DNA of 45,460 bases. Source: an uncultured Elusimicrobiales bacterium. Lineage in GTDB: Bacteria > Elusimicrobiota > Elusimicrobia > Elusimicrobiales > Elusimicrobiaceae. A model generated the notes under the pieces. It made no database searches, was not told where the DNA came from, and saw nothing but the letters and a program-made list of their open reading frames with translations. Each line of letters opens with the position of its first letter. Positions within the stretch are counted from its first letter, which is position 1. The translations under genes and the position numbers were made by a program. Below, piece by piece: positions 1-8,169 of this stretch. Location of the stretch: positions 1 to 45,460 of the forward strand of contig CALVGG010000008.1 in NCBI GenBank assembly GCA_944327085.1, in the 5' to 3' direction.

Positions 1-13
1 TATTAATTTTCAC
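1..13 (-). CDS. Possible start of a gene leaving the window (GTG start)
   Basis: On the minus strand an AAGGAGG Shine-Dalgarno-like sequence (plus-strand 18-24) is followed four bases later by GTG (11-13), then AAA ATT AAT. This looks like the first codons of a gene that continues beyond the left edge. Only four codons are visible, so nothing can be said about the product. The hairpin at 45-71 lies just upstream of it and would insulate it from thiN. Confidence 0.3.
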
Positions 14-44
14 GAGACCTCCTTGCTTTACTATGCAAAGAGGA

Positions 45-71
45 AACGGCCTCCCCAAAAGGGGGGCCGTT
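45..71. terminator. Hairpin, probable terminator after thiN
   Basis: A 12-bp stem (45-56 with 61-71, one G-U pair and an AAAA loop), GC-rich at the loop side. On the minus strand it is followed by a moderately T-rich stretch, so it probably ends the SSF-thiN transcript about 120 bases after the thiN stop. Confidence 0.55.
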
Positions 72-193
72 CTCGTTATATAAAGATTCAAAATTCCAAG
101 GGATAGTTTATGGTATTGCGTTCATCATAAATCCCAGGGTATAAATCGGAAAGTGTGAAATTTAAAAGCGGCAATATAGGTGTAACAGGGTGT

Positions 194-820
194 TTAATCC
201 TCTATATACAGCAGTAAATACCCGGCCGCAAATTGGACGGATATTTTTTCCTGCGCGGCGCAATTGCTTAAGGTTCGGCCCGTGTGCCCCAGCTCCAGCC
301 GGGCATTTTGCAGCGGGTATTGCAGGCCTTTTAAGGTTACGTTTTGGCAGGCGGTAACGGGGATCAGGCTTACGCGTGCGCCGGGGCGGACGGTTTTTTC
401 TGCCGGTTTAATAAGGGGGTAAATTTTCCAGCCGTCGGCCGCAAAGCAAATATCCATTTGGAGCAAATAGGGGTATACGGAAAGGAAATTACCTATAGAA
501 AAATCCCACCGGCCGCCGGTTCCGCCGGCTATGGTTACGTGGGTAAAATGATTGTCTTGCAGGTAGTCCAGCGCTTTTTCCAGGTCGGTATTATCCTGGC
601 GGGGAATGCGCAGCAGTTTTTCCTTGGGCCAGGCGTGGCGGGTGGAAAGAGAGTCAAAATCCCCTATAATTTTATCTGGCATTATGCCGGCCGCGGCCGC
701 TTTTTGGGCGCCGCCGTCCGCCGCCAGTATAAAGTTTACCTGGGCGGCTAATTGCTGCAGCAGCGTGGGGGAGGGGCACTCCCCGTTACCTATAAGTAAT
801 GCGTTTAACGGGTGTTTCAT
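194..820 (-). CDS. thiN: Thiamine pyrophosphokinase
   Basis: A 208-residue protein that transfers pyrophosphate from ATP to thiamine, making thiamine diphosphate in the cytoplasm. Family signatures are visible: an AADGGA segment near residue 34, GDFDS near residue 53 (metal/ATP site), DNTDLEKAL near residue 76, and the glycine-rich IAGGTGGRWDF block near residue 98. The length is normal. It starts inside the end of the upstream symporter gene (35-base overlap), so the two are very likely co-translated. That overlap makes a thiamine or thiamine-precursor substrate for the symporter an attractive but unproven idea. No TPP riboswitch was recognised upstream. Confidence 0.9.
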   Translation of the reverse strand: MKHPLNALLIGNGECPSPTLLQQLAAQVNFILAADGGAQKAAAAGIMPDKIIGDFDSLSTRHAWPKEKLLRIPRQDNTDLEKALDYLQDNHFTHVTIAGGTGGRWDFSIGNFLSVYPYLLQMDICFAADGWKIYPLIKPAEKTVRPGARVSLIPVTACQNVTLKGLQYPLQNARLELGHTGRTLSNCAAQEKISVQFAAGYLLLYIED

Positions 821-2246
821 TTTTTTGCCGTAAACATATTATAAATAAAATCATTAAACCAAAAGACAGGCCAATGTAAAAAGGGTCCAGCATTTGGGCT
901 GCCCCGCCCAGCCCGGCCTGCCAGTTATCTACCTGGCCGGCAAACCAGCGCGGTAAAAAGCGCCAAATTGTCATGGCGGCGGCGCTGGTTAAAGAGGCCA
1001 GTACAAATTGATTGTCCGAAATCCGCCCCGGGAAAATGTATCCCATCAGTATCGGCGCCAGCAGACAGGCGGAAAAATAAGAGCCCAGCGTAAGCCAAAT
1101 TTCTTTAAAACTTCCGTTAAATACAGAGGCCATATATACGGCCAAAGCCCCCACTGCAAACAGGGATATCCGGTTGGACAGCACCACGTCTTTAAAGCGG
1201 TTTCTAAGCAGGTCAAAACTTAAAGTATTGGAAGCGATAAATAAAAAAGAATTTAAGGTGGATAAAATAATGGCCAAAATCCCCGCTACAAAAAAGCCTT
1301 TTAGCCCGGTGGGAAGCAGCTGTATGGCGTAAAAAAAGTACGCTTCCCCCGGCTGGGCCTGCGGCAAAAGGGCGCGGGCATATAAAGAGCCGGTAGTGGT
1401 GCATAAATCAAAACAAAACCAAATGCAGGTGGAAATGATAATCCCTTTTTTTACTACAGCGGGGGATTGGGCCGCAAAACAGCGCTGGTAAAAGCTGGGG
1501 TCAATAAGGGCGGAAAGCGCAATAAACCCCCAAATAAGCGTGTTCATAACACCGTTCCCGCCGGTGATGGAAAAATGGCTTGCGGGCAGATTGGCTTTTA
1601 AAAAGCTTAGCCCCCCAAATGCATGTACGGAAAACATCACCACCAGCAGTACGGATAAACACATCACAAAAAATTGCACCAGGTCCGAAAATACCACACT
1701 TTTAAACCCGCCCCAAACGGAATACAAACATGCAAACAGCGTGCCGTAAATCATCCCGTTTAATATGCTTATGCCAAATACCATATTTAAAAACATCCCT
1801 AAGCTAAGCGCATAAGCAATGGGGGTAATGTAAAAAAAAGTAAACACGGCGGCCACTTTGCTGGCCTTGGGGCCAAACATATTGCCGGCCAGGTCCGGCA
1901 GGGTAAGGGATTGGTATTTTGCAATTTTGTCTGCAATAAAAAAGGCAAAAACCAGGTAAGCAATATACCAAAACGCGCCCTGCGTAACAAAGTTGTAAAT
2001 GCCGTAATTAAAGGTAATTTCATTTACGCCAAAAATACCGCCGTACCACGTGGCCACCAGCGTGGCCACAAACAGCGGCAGGGTAAGCCGGCGGCCCATT
2101 AATAAATAATCCAGCGCTTTGTTCCCGCCTTTTTTAAGGCGTAAATTCCCGTAAACGGCGGCACCGGCCGTAAGCGCCAAAATGGCAAAAAACACGGCCC
2201 AGTCCGCGGCGGAAAGATAGGTAAGCGTGGTAAGTTTGGGTAACAT
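786..2246 (-). CDS. Sodium:solute symporter (SSF) family transporter
   Basis: A 486-residue, highly hydrophobic protein with about 13 membrane segments. It resembles the SSF (PutP/PanF/SGLT) family: an N-terminal helix, then the DYLLMGRRL segment and a GGIFGVNE region in the second helix where the sodium site lies in this family, and a YSVWGGFKSVVFSDLVQ segment typical of the family around residue 180. The substrate cannot be read from sequence. Its end overlaps thiN by 35 bases, which hints at thiamine or a pyrimidine precursor, but pantothenate, proline, urea or sugars remain possible. The ribosome site is weak (AGG about 9 bases before ATG). Confidence 0.85.
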   Translation of the reverse strand: MLPKLTTLTYLSAADWAVFFAILALTAGAAVYGNLRLKKGGNKALDYLLMGRRLTLPLFVATLVATWYGGIFGVNEITFNYGIYNFVTQGAFWYIAYLVFAFFIADKIAKYQSLTLPDLAGNMFGPKASKVAAVFTFFYITPIAYALSLGMFLNMVFGISILNGMIYGTLFACLYSVWGGFKSVVFSDLVQFFVMCLSVLLVVMFSVHAFGGLSFLKANLPASHFSITGGNGVMNTLIWGFIALSALIDPSFYQRCFAAQSPAVVKKGIIISTCIWFCFDLCTTTGSLYARALLPQAQPGEAYFFYAIQLLPTGLKGFFVAGILAIILSTLNSFLFIASNTLSFDLLRNRFKDVVLSNRISLFAVGALAVYMASVFNGSFKEIWLTLGSYFSACLLAPILMGYIFPGRISDNQFVLASLTSAAAMTIWRFLPRWFAGQVDNWQAGLGGAAQMLDPFYIGLSFGLMILFIICLRQKNETPVKRITYR

Positions 2247-2271
2247 TTATTTGCCTGACGGATAAAAAATA

Positions 2272-2289
2272 GGGTCCCTTGCGGGACCC
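2272..2289 (-). terminator. Rho-independent terminator of first YfcC gene
   Basis: A GGGTCCC/GGGACCC stem with a 4-base loop, followed on the minus strand by CTATTTTTTA. It lies 8 bases past the stop of the gene at 2297-3688 and separates it from the symporter-thiN pair. Confidence 0.8.
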
Positions 2290-2296
2290 CATTATT

Positions 2297-3688
2297 TTAC
2301 CAAATATAATATGCGGGTATAAGTACCAGCATGGAAAGAACAATCAGTATAATTTCCAGTTTGCAGAACCATTTTACCCATTGGGTGTAGGATATCCCCG
2401 CCAATGCCAATGCGCCCATGGTAACGGGTGCGGTGGGGATAATGGGGTTACCCCAGCCTTCCCCAAACTGGTAGGCCAAAATAACCACCTGGCGGGATAC
2501 TCCCACCAAATCCCCCAGCGGGATCATAATGGGCATAGTCAGCACGGCCTGGCCGGAACCGGACGCAATAAAAAAGTTCAGCACCGTTTGTATTAAAAAC
2601 ATAGCCTGCGGCGCCAGAACGGACGGGAGAGAGCCTATCCCTTTGGTCATTGCATGCAGGAAAGTATCCAAAATATACCCGTTGGTGGCTACAATTACAA
2701 TAGAACGCGCCAGCGCCATTAAAATACACACGCTGACCATGGACTGCGCCCCCGCGATAATGGCATCCGTTGCTTGGTTAACGTTTAGTTTTCCAAAGTA
2801 AGCCGCGGCAATGGTAACGCCTAAAAATACGGCGGCAATTTCCGTCATATACCATTGGTATTTGATGATGCCAAAAAACAGCACCCCCATACCCAAGGCA
2901 AAAGAGGCCAGCACCATTTTGTGCGCGCGCGTTAAGCGGAAGGAATCATCCACCACCACATCATTAATTACCTGCAGTTCGGCGCGTTTTTCCAAGTCCA
3001 TTTTATAGGTTAAGCTTTTGGTGGGGTTTTTGCGCACGCGTTCCCCGTATATGGTAAAAAATGCTGCCACTACGGACGTAAAAAAGAACCAAATGCAAAC
3101 GCGCAGCTCCCAGCCGGAGTACATAGGCAGTTCGGCAATGGTTTGTGCAATACCTACGGTAAACGGGTTTACAAACGCGGAAGAAAAGCCCGTAAACGCC
3201 CCAATGAACGGGATGGACATCCCCACCACCGTATCATACCCCAAAGAAATAGCCAGCGGGATGAAAATGGGAATAAATATTAAGGTTTCCTCTTCCATAC
3301 CAAACAAGGCCCCGCAAAGCGAAAACATAAACATACAGGAGGGGATAAAAAACTTCCTGTACTGGGGATGTGTGGAAAAGAAATAACTGATTTTTTTAAT
3401 AAGCGTATTAATGGCGCCGGTGCGGTCAATTACGGTAAACAAAGCCCCTACTACCAAAATAAAGGCAATAATTTCCGCACATTGGGTGAAGCCTTCCACC
3501 GGGGCTTTTAACACGCCCCAGCCTTGCGGGTCTGGCGCTACCTGGTGGTAGGACCCGGCCTCCACATAGGTTTTACCGTCTACTTCCACGCGGTTATATT
3601 GGCCGGTGGGTACAACCCAGGTTAAAGCCGCCACAAACAGCATGATGGCAAAAACCAGAAAGTATGTATTGCACAGCAGTTTTTTCAT
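2297..3688 (-). CDS. YfcC-family inner-membrane carrier (copy 1)
   Basis: A 463-residue polytopic membrane protein of the YfcC/DcuC-like carrier group (C4-dicarboxylate anaerobic carrier superfamily, with amino-acid carriers among its relatives). I start it at the ATG at 3688 because the protein then begins MKKLLCNTYFLVFAIM, matching the start of copy 2. An in-frame ATG at 3766 would add 26 charged residues absent from the paralogue. Conserved blocks shared with copy 2 include TWVVPTGQY, SLCGALFGMEEE, PFIGAFTGFSSAFVNPFTVGIAQ and the C-terminal ASGSGQAVLTMPI loop, which probably forms part of the substrate path. The substrate is unknown. It is followed by its own terminator. Confidence 0.85.
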   Translation of the reverse strand: MKKLLCNTYFLVFAIMLFVAALTWVVPTGQYNRVEVDGKTYVEAGSYHQVAPDPQGWGVLKAPVEGFTQCAEIIAFILVVGALFTVIDRTGAINTLIKKISYFFSTHPQYRKFFIPSCMFMFSLCGALFGMEEETLIFIPIFIPLAISLGYDTVVGMSIPFIGAFTGFSSAFVNPFTVGIAQTIAELPMYSGWELRVCIWFFFTSVVAAFFTIYGERVRKNPTKSLTYKMDLEKRAELQVINDVVVDDSFRLTRAHKMVLASFALGMGVLFFGIIKYQWYMTEIAAVFLGVTIAAAYFGKLNVNQATDAIIAGAQSMVSVCILMALARSIVIVATNGYILDTFLHAMTKGIGSLPSVLAPQAMFLIQTVLNFFIASGSGQAVLTMPIMIPLGDLVGVSRQVVILAYQFGEGWGNPIIPTAPVTMGALALAGISYTQWVKWFCKLEIILIVLSMLVLIPAYYIW

Positions 3689-3734
3689 TTTTTTCTTTGT
3701 TTTCCTCTTTTGATACTTCGTTTTTACGTAAAAA

Positions 3735-3782
3735 TATCCCGCCGGCTCAAACAAGGGTTTCCCCAAAAATTGCGGCGGGATA
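3735..3782 (-). terminator. Hairpin terminator of second YfcC gene
   Basis: A 9-bp stem (TATCCCGCC at 3735-3743 with GGCGGGATA at 3774-3782) around a 30-base loop, followed on the minus strand by ATTTTTAC. It lies just past the stop at 3791. The long loop makes it less certain than the other terminators here. Confidence 0.5.
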
Positions 3783-3790
3783 TAAAAACA

Positions 3791-5257
3791 TTATTGCCAT
3801 TTCATTAAATACGGCGGCACTAAGAATATAAAAGACAATATATACATTAACAGTAACAGCGGCAACATCCATTTTAACCATTTGCCGTAAGCAATGCGGG
3901 CAAAACCGATGGCGGCAATGGTTACCGGGTCTGTAGGGATGACCATATTCATCCAGCTGCCGCCTAATTGGAACGCCAACACCATGGTTTGGCGGGTAAT
4001 GCCAATCAAATCGGCCAACGGGGCCAAAATGGGCATGGTCAACACGGCCTTGCCGGACCCGGAGGGAATAAAAAAGTCAATCACCGTTTGCAGCATCATG
4101 GCCGCCCAAGAGGCACACACCGGGTGCAAATGTTTAATGCCGCTGGACATCCAGTTTAACATCGTATCCAAAATGTGTCCGTTATTGGCAATGATTACAA
4201 TGGCCTGCGCAAAACAAAGCAGCACGGCAATTTCCGCCATGCCGCGCACGCCGTCAAAGAAGGCATCGTTAAACTGGCTCATTTTCATGCGGCCCAAAAT
4301 ACCGCACAGGAAACCCACCCCCAAAAACAGGGCGGCAATTTCGGTAATATACCAGCCGGAAGCTTCCAAATGCAGCATTTGCATTAAATCAATGCCCCAC
4401 ATGCCTTTAATAAAAGAGCATATTTGCGGCTTCAGTACCCCAATTACCAAACCCACCATGCCCAGCCCAAAGGCTAAAAGCACCCATTTCTGGCGGCGGG
4501 TGATGTGGGTTTCTTCTTTATTTAGTTTGAGTTCTTTGCGTTTTTCTATATCAAACTCATAGGTTAAGCTGGCCTGCGGATTCTTGCGTATTTTGCGCGC
4601 ATAGAAAGACAGCCAGGTAATGACCACAATGGTGCAGATAATCCAAATAATAAAGCGGTACCCGATGCCGGAGTACAGCGGCACCTGGGCAATGCCTTGG
4701 GCAATACCCACGGTAAAAGGGTTGGTAAATGCGGCCGCAAAACCCACGCCCGCACCAATGAAAGGAATGGCGGTTCCCAGGGCGGAGTCATACCCCAAAG
4801 AAAGCGCCAAGGGGATAAAGATGGGGATAAAAATTAAGGCTTCCTCGCACATGCCAAACGTGGCCCCGCAGAGGGAGAACGTAATAATTCCCAGCGGAAT
4901 GAACAGAAACCGCAAATTCGGCCGGCGCTGAAAAAACGCACTGGCCGCCTGAATACCTGCTGCAATAGCGCCCGTTTTTTCCACCACGGAAAGCACCCCG
5001 CCGATAAACAGCAAAAACACAATTACTTCCGCCGTGTTGGAAAACCCCTGCACCGGGGCTTTTAATACATCAAACAAACCTTGGGGGTTGGCGGGAACCG
5101 GGTGATACGTGCCGGCTACCACTACTTCGCGGCCGTCCACGTCTGTTTTATCATAAGCCCCGCTGGGCACAATCCACGTCATTACGGCCACTACGCCTAC
5201 AATTGCCAAAATAATGGCAAAGGTATTCAGTTTTATTTTGGACAGAATTCTGGACAT
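3791..5257 (-). CDS. YfcC-family inner-membrane carrier (copy 2)
   Basis: A 488-residue paralogue of the gene at 2297-3688, in tandem and on the same strand. The same architecture is visible: TWIVPSGAY after the first helix, SLCGATFGMCEEALIFIPIFIPLA, PFIGAGVGFAAAFTNPFTVGIAQ, and a C-terminal PSGSGKAVLTMPILAPLADLIG loop. It differs from copy 1 by an insertion of about 20 residues between the middle helices (around residue 285), and PSGSGK replaces ASGSGQ. Families of this type move dicarboxylates or amino acids; the substrate cannot be assigned. The start ATG at 5257 is preceded by a purine-rich AGAAAAGAA stretch. Confidence 0.85.
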   Translation of the reverse strand: MSRILSKIKLNTFAIILAIVGVVAVMTWIVPSGAYDKTDVDGREVVVAGTYHPVPANPQGLFDVLKAPVQGFSNTAEVIVFLLFIGGVLSVVEKTGAIAAGIQAASAFFQRRPNLRFLFIPLGIITFSLCGATFGMCEEALIFIPIFIPLALSLGYDSALGTAIPFIGAGVGFAAAFTNPFTVGIAQGIAQVPLYSGIGYRFIIWIICTIVVITWLSFYARKIRKNPQASLTYEFDIEKRKELKLNKEETHITRRQKWVLLAFGLGMVGLVIGVLKPQICSFIKGMWGIDLMQMLHLEASGWYITEIAALFLGVGFLCGILGRMKMSQFNDAFFDGVRGMAEIAVLLCFAQAIVIIANNGHILDTMLNWMSSGIKHLHPVCASWAAMMLQTVIDFFIPSGSGKAVLTMPILAPLADLIGITRQTMVLAFQLGGSWMNMVIPTDPVTIAAIGFARIAYGKWLKWMLPLLLLMYILSFIFLVPPYLMKWQ

Positions 5258-5386
5258 TTCTTTTCTGGGTTAACCTCAATTTTTATAGATAAAACAACAC
5301 GTAAATATTTTACAAAATAACAAAGTATAAACGCTTAAAAATTTTGGTTTTTTAAGGGCTTTTCTGCCGCGGTTGATTATATTTTA

Positions 5387-5392
5387 TATACT
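5387..5392 (+). promoter_or_regulatory. TATACT box directly before rsmI (leaderless-type promoter)
   Basis: TATACT ends 6 bases before the rsmI ATG and there is no Shine-Dalgarno. This is the same arrangement seen before rnhA, plsY, hflX, miaA and the HxlR gene. If it is a -10 element, transcription would begin at or near the start codon. No -35 box is evident. Confidence 0.45.
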
Positions 5393-5398
5393 AAATAT

Positions 5399-6097
5399 AT
5401 GCTTTATATCGTGCCCACCCCTATCGGGAATTTGCAGGATATTACCTTGCGCGCGTTAGACGTATTAAAAACTTGCGACGCCGTACTTTGCGAAGACACC
5501 CGCCGCACGCAGATTTTGCTGTCCCATTTTTCCATATCCAAGCCGCTTTTTAGATATAATGAAAATGACGATTTTTCCATCCGCCGCTGTGTGGAGCATT
5601 TGCAGGCGGGCAAAAACTGTGCTTTAGTGTCCGACTGCGGTACCCCGTGTATATCGGACCCGGGTTGGAAACTGGTTAAAGAGGCTGTAGCACGCGGGGT
5701 AAAAGTTACTTCTTTGCCGGGGCCCAGCGCCGTGGCGTGCGCGTTGGCCGGGGCCGGCATTACGGGCGGTGCGTTTAGTTTTTTGGGGTTTTTGCCACGC
5801 AAACCGGGCCGCGCGGCCAAGTTAATTGGCCAGGCCTATGGGGTGGGCAACCCGGTGGTGATTTACGAGTCCCCTTACCGCGTGGTGAAAATGCTGGGGC
5901 TGATTGCCAAAACCTTGGGGCCGGATACGCCCGTTATTTTGGCCCGGGAATTAAGTAAGGTATACGAAGAATGGCTCAGAGGTACCGCGGCGGAATTGGA
6001 AGCCCAGCTGGCCAAGAAAAATAAAGTGCAGGGGGAATTTGTAATGATTATAGACCGCCCCCACAAGGAAGAACCAAATGAAAACGCAGATTTTTAA
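5399..6097 (+). CDS. rsmI: 16S rRNA (cytidine-1402-2'-O)-methyltransferase
   Basis: A 232-residue SAM-dependent enzyme that 2'-O-methylates C1402 in the decoding centre of 16S rRNA. Tetrapyrrole-methylase-fold signatures are clear: IVPTPIGNLQDITLRA at the N terminus, CEDTRRT near residue 31, VSDCGTPCISDPG near residue 78 (Cys replaces the more usual Ala), and PGPSAVACALAGAG near residue 106. It is the first gene of a plus-strand run with tsaC and a histidine kinase, and overlaps tsaC by 20 bases. There is no Shine-Dalgarno before ATG. Confidence 0.93.
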   Translation: MLYIVPTPIGNLQDITLRALDVLKTCDAVLCEDTRRTQILLSHFSISKPLFRYNENDDFSIRRCVEHLQAGKNCALVSDCGTPCISDPGWKLVKEAVARGVKVTSLPGPSAVACALAGAGITGGAFSFLGFLPRKPGRAAKLIGQAYGVGNPVVIYESPYRVVKMLGLIAKTLGPDTPVILARELSKVYEEWLRGTAAELEAQLAKKNKVQGEFVMIIDRPHKEEPNENADF

Positions 6098-6710
6098 AAT
6101 TTCCCAAATGACGGGGGATTTGCTCTCTCAGGCCGCCCAAGCCGTTACCGCGGGCGCGGTGGTCGTATTCCCTACCGACACGGTATACGGCATCGGCACC
6201 AATGCGTTTAATGAAAGTTCCATTTCCCGTATTTACGATATTAAAAACCGCCCGCCGGTAAGCGCTTTGCAAATTCTTACGGGCACCATTCCCCAAGCCA
6301 AAGAAGTGGTGCAATGGGGGGATAAAGCCCAAAAACTGGCCGAGGCTTTTTGGCCCGGCGCTTTAACCGTTATTTTGCCGCCCAGCGCCAAAGGGGAGTC
6401 CTTGCGCCGCGGTTTTGCAGCTTTGGGCCTGCGGGTGCCGGGGAACGAATTTTTGGTGAAGCTTTTATCCCTTATGGGTGCACCGATGGCCTCCACCAGC
6501 GCCAACTTACACGGCCAGCCCACCCTGACTAAGGAAGAAGACCTTCTTAATACGTTTGACGGAAAAACCGATTTTATTTTTCTGGGGGGAACTTTATCCC
6601 CCGTGGCCTCCAGCGTGATTACGCTGGCAGAAGAAAAACCCCGCCTGCTGCGTGAGGCGGCTGTATCCCGCGCCCGGCTGGAACAGGTGCTGGGGGAAAA
6701 GGTATACTAG
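6078..6710 (+). CDS. tsaC: Threonylcarbamoyl-AMP synthase (TsaC/Sua5)
   Basis: A 210-residue YrdC-domain enzyme. It makes L-threonylcarbamoyladenylate from threonine, bicarbonate and ATP, the first step of t6A37 modification in ANN-decoding tRNAs. Visible family marks are VVVFPTDTVYGIGTNAF near residue 29, the basic IKNRP motif near residue 54, and ASTSANLHGQPT near residue 136. It has the short single-domain (TsaC) form without the extra Sua5 domain. AAGGAAG lies 9 bases before ATG, inside the end of rsmI. It is one of several tRNA-A37-directed genes here, with miaA and miaB. Confidence 0.93.
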   Translation: MKTQIFKISQMTGDLLSQAAQAVTAGAVVVFPTDTVYGIGTNAFNESSISRIYDIKNRPPVSALQILTGTIPQAKEVVQWGDKAQKLAEAFWPGALTVILPPSAKGESLRRGFAALGLRVPGNEFLVKLLSLMGAPMASTSANLHGQPTLTKEEDLLNTFDGKTDFIFLGGTLSPVASSVITLAEEKPRLLREAAVSRARLEQVLGEKVY

Positions 6711-6718
6711 GGGGTGTT

Positions 6719-7702
6719 ATGAATACATTTGAAATGTTTGTTTCTTATTCTTTGCTGGTAGCGTCCACCCTGTCTTTATTTACTTACTGGATTACCAAAA
6801 AGTTCATTTTAAAGAAAATGAACCGCACCATTATGAAGGCGGAGCATAACTACCAGCAGCAAATTGCCACTTTGCAGCAGCAGCTTTCCGGCAAGGTGGG
6901 GATATTGGAAGGCATGGTGGAAAAACTGCGCCTTTCCAACCAGGAATTAAGCCGCTTAAACGAAATACGCAGCAAGTTTATGTCTATCGTGGCGCACGAT
7001 TTGCGCCAGCCGCTTTCGTCTATTCAGGGCTTTACGTCCGTGCTGATGATGGACAACCCGCAGGGCGGCGGCAATAATGACCAGATTGCCTTAAACAATA
7101 TTATCAAAGCCACCGATAATATGAACCTGCTGATGGCGGATTTAATGGATATTTCCATGATAGAATCCGGCAAGTTTAAAATGGATTTTAAAAATTTTAT
7201 TTTTAATTCTTTGGTAACCGATGTGGTAACCCTGCAAACGGTAAACGCACAGAAAAAAGGCATTTTTCTTATCACTTACGATTATCCCACCGATATCTGT
7301 TTATATGCGGACCGGTTCCGCATTTCCCAGGCTATAAACAACTTGCTGGGCAACTCCATTAAGTTTGCCCCGCAGGGCGGCCGGGTGGAAGTGCGTTATT
7401 TTGTACTGGGTGATAAGCTGCGTTTTTGCGTGTCTGACAACGGGCCCGGCATTTCCCACGGAGAGAAGGACAAAATCTTCCAAAAATTTCACCAGGCCGA
7501 TAATGACCGCAACGTAAAAAAACAAGGCTGGGGTTTGGGGCTTTCCATTGCGCAGGAAATTATTAACGCCCATAATGGCATTATTGGGGTGGAAAGCGCC
7601 GGCCTGGGCCAAGGCGCCACGTTTTGGTTTGAGGTCCCCCTGGGGCCCGAAGGAAAGGCTGCGCCCTGCGCGGCCGAGGCTACAGCCCCCGCCAAAGCCT
7701 GA
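6719..7702 (+). CDS. Membrane-bound sensor histidine kinase (orphan)
   Basis: A 327-residue histidine kinase with a single N-terminal membrane helix (about residues 7-25) and a short coiled-coil linker (about 40-85) with no recognisable sensor domain. It has a HisKA domain with His93 in the motif VAHDLRQPLSS, and a HATPase_c domain with an N box around Asn207-Asn212, the G1 box DNGPGI at 240-245 and the G2 box GWGLGLSIA at 270-278. All catalytic motifs look intact. An Ala/Pro-rich tail follows. No response regulator gene is adjacent, so the partner is unknown. It starts 8 bases after tsaC with GGGGG just before ATG. Confidence 0.88.
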   Translation: MNTFEMFVSYSLLVASTLSLFTYWITKKFILKKMNRTIMKAEHNYQQQIATLQQQLSGKVGILEGMVEKLRLSNQELSRLNEIRSKFMSIVAHDLRQPLSSIQGFTSVLMMDNPQGGGNNDQIALNNIIKATDNMNLLMADLMDISMIESGKFKMDFKNFIFNSLVTDVVTLQTVNAQKKGIFLITYDYPTDICLYADRFRISQAINNLLGNSIKFAPQGGRVEVRYFVLGDKLRFCVSDNGPGISHGEKDKIFQKFHQADNDRNVKKQGWGLGLSIAQEIINAHNGIIGVESAGLGQGATFWFEVPLGPEGKAAPCAAEATAPAKA

Positions 7703-7730
7703 TTTTACAGCGTGTTAAACAGCCAAACAA

Positions 7731-7758
7731 AAACCGCCGTGCATAAGCATGGCGGTTT
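7731..7758. terminator. Bidirectional terminator between kinase gene and rnpB
   Basis: A 12-bp stem with one G-U pair and an ATAA loop, flanked by A-run and T-run on the two sides. It sits between the convergent histidine kinase gene and rnpB, and can end transcripts from both. Confidence 0.88.
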
Positions 7759-7761
7759 TTT

Positions 7762-8097
7762 AACAGCCGATACCCCGGATTCTGTCGGCCCTTGCGGGCC
7801 GGGATAGCCATTACTCTAAGCGGCCTACTTGGTCACGAACGCGGGCAGCGTATGGACCGGCTTGGCCTTGCTCCGTGCGGGGTTTACCGTGCCGTTTGCG
7901 TTGCCGCAAACGCGGTGGGCTCTTACCCCACCATTTCACCCTTACCCTTGCGGGCGGTTTGTTTTCTGTTGCACTTTCCGTCCAACGGGGTGATATGGCC
8001 CCGTCGTCCCGCTCTTTCGGGCGGCGCACTGCCTTGCGGAGTCCGGAAGTTCCTCCCCCTGCGCCTAAAACGGCCGGGAGCGGCTATCTGGGCTGTT
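7762..8097 (-). ncRNA. rnpB: RNase P RNA (bacterial type A)
   Basis: The catalytic RNA of RNase P, which trims the 5' leader of pre-tRNAs. Read on the minus strand it shows the universal marks in order: GGAGGAACTTCCGGACTCC near the 5' end (P4 strand), CAGAAA, GGTAAGGGTGAAA, AGAGCCCACCGC, and GACAGAATCCGG near the 3' end. AACAGCC (5') and GGCTGTT (3') pair to form helix P1 and set the approximate ends. About 336 nt is a normal size. It lies 72 bases downstream of rnhA on the same strand; no clear promoter of its own was seen. Confidence 0.95.
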
Positions 8098-8169
8098 GTA
8101 AATAGTTTCGGCTTTTTTTATCAAAAAGCAAGCGCTTGGCGCTTTAAAACCAGCGCGTAAAGGGCGCGG

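Noticed and set aside
88-198. Minus-strand frame after thiN encoding about 33 residues (ends NTINYPLEF) that looks protein-like
   Set aside because: It has no start codon and is closed by a stop just upstream. It could be a remnant of a lost gene, but 33 residues are too few to support that.
2247-2296. Search for a TPP riboswitch before the symporter-thiN pair
   Set aside because: Only 50 bases are available before the symporter gene, and no THI-box-like sequence is visible.
7792-8160. Open frames on both strands across 7.8-8.1 kb
   Set aside because: They coincide with RNase P RNA, whose conserved motifs are unmistakable on the minus strand.
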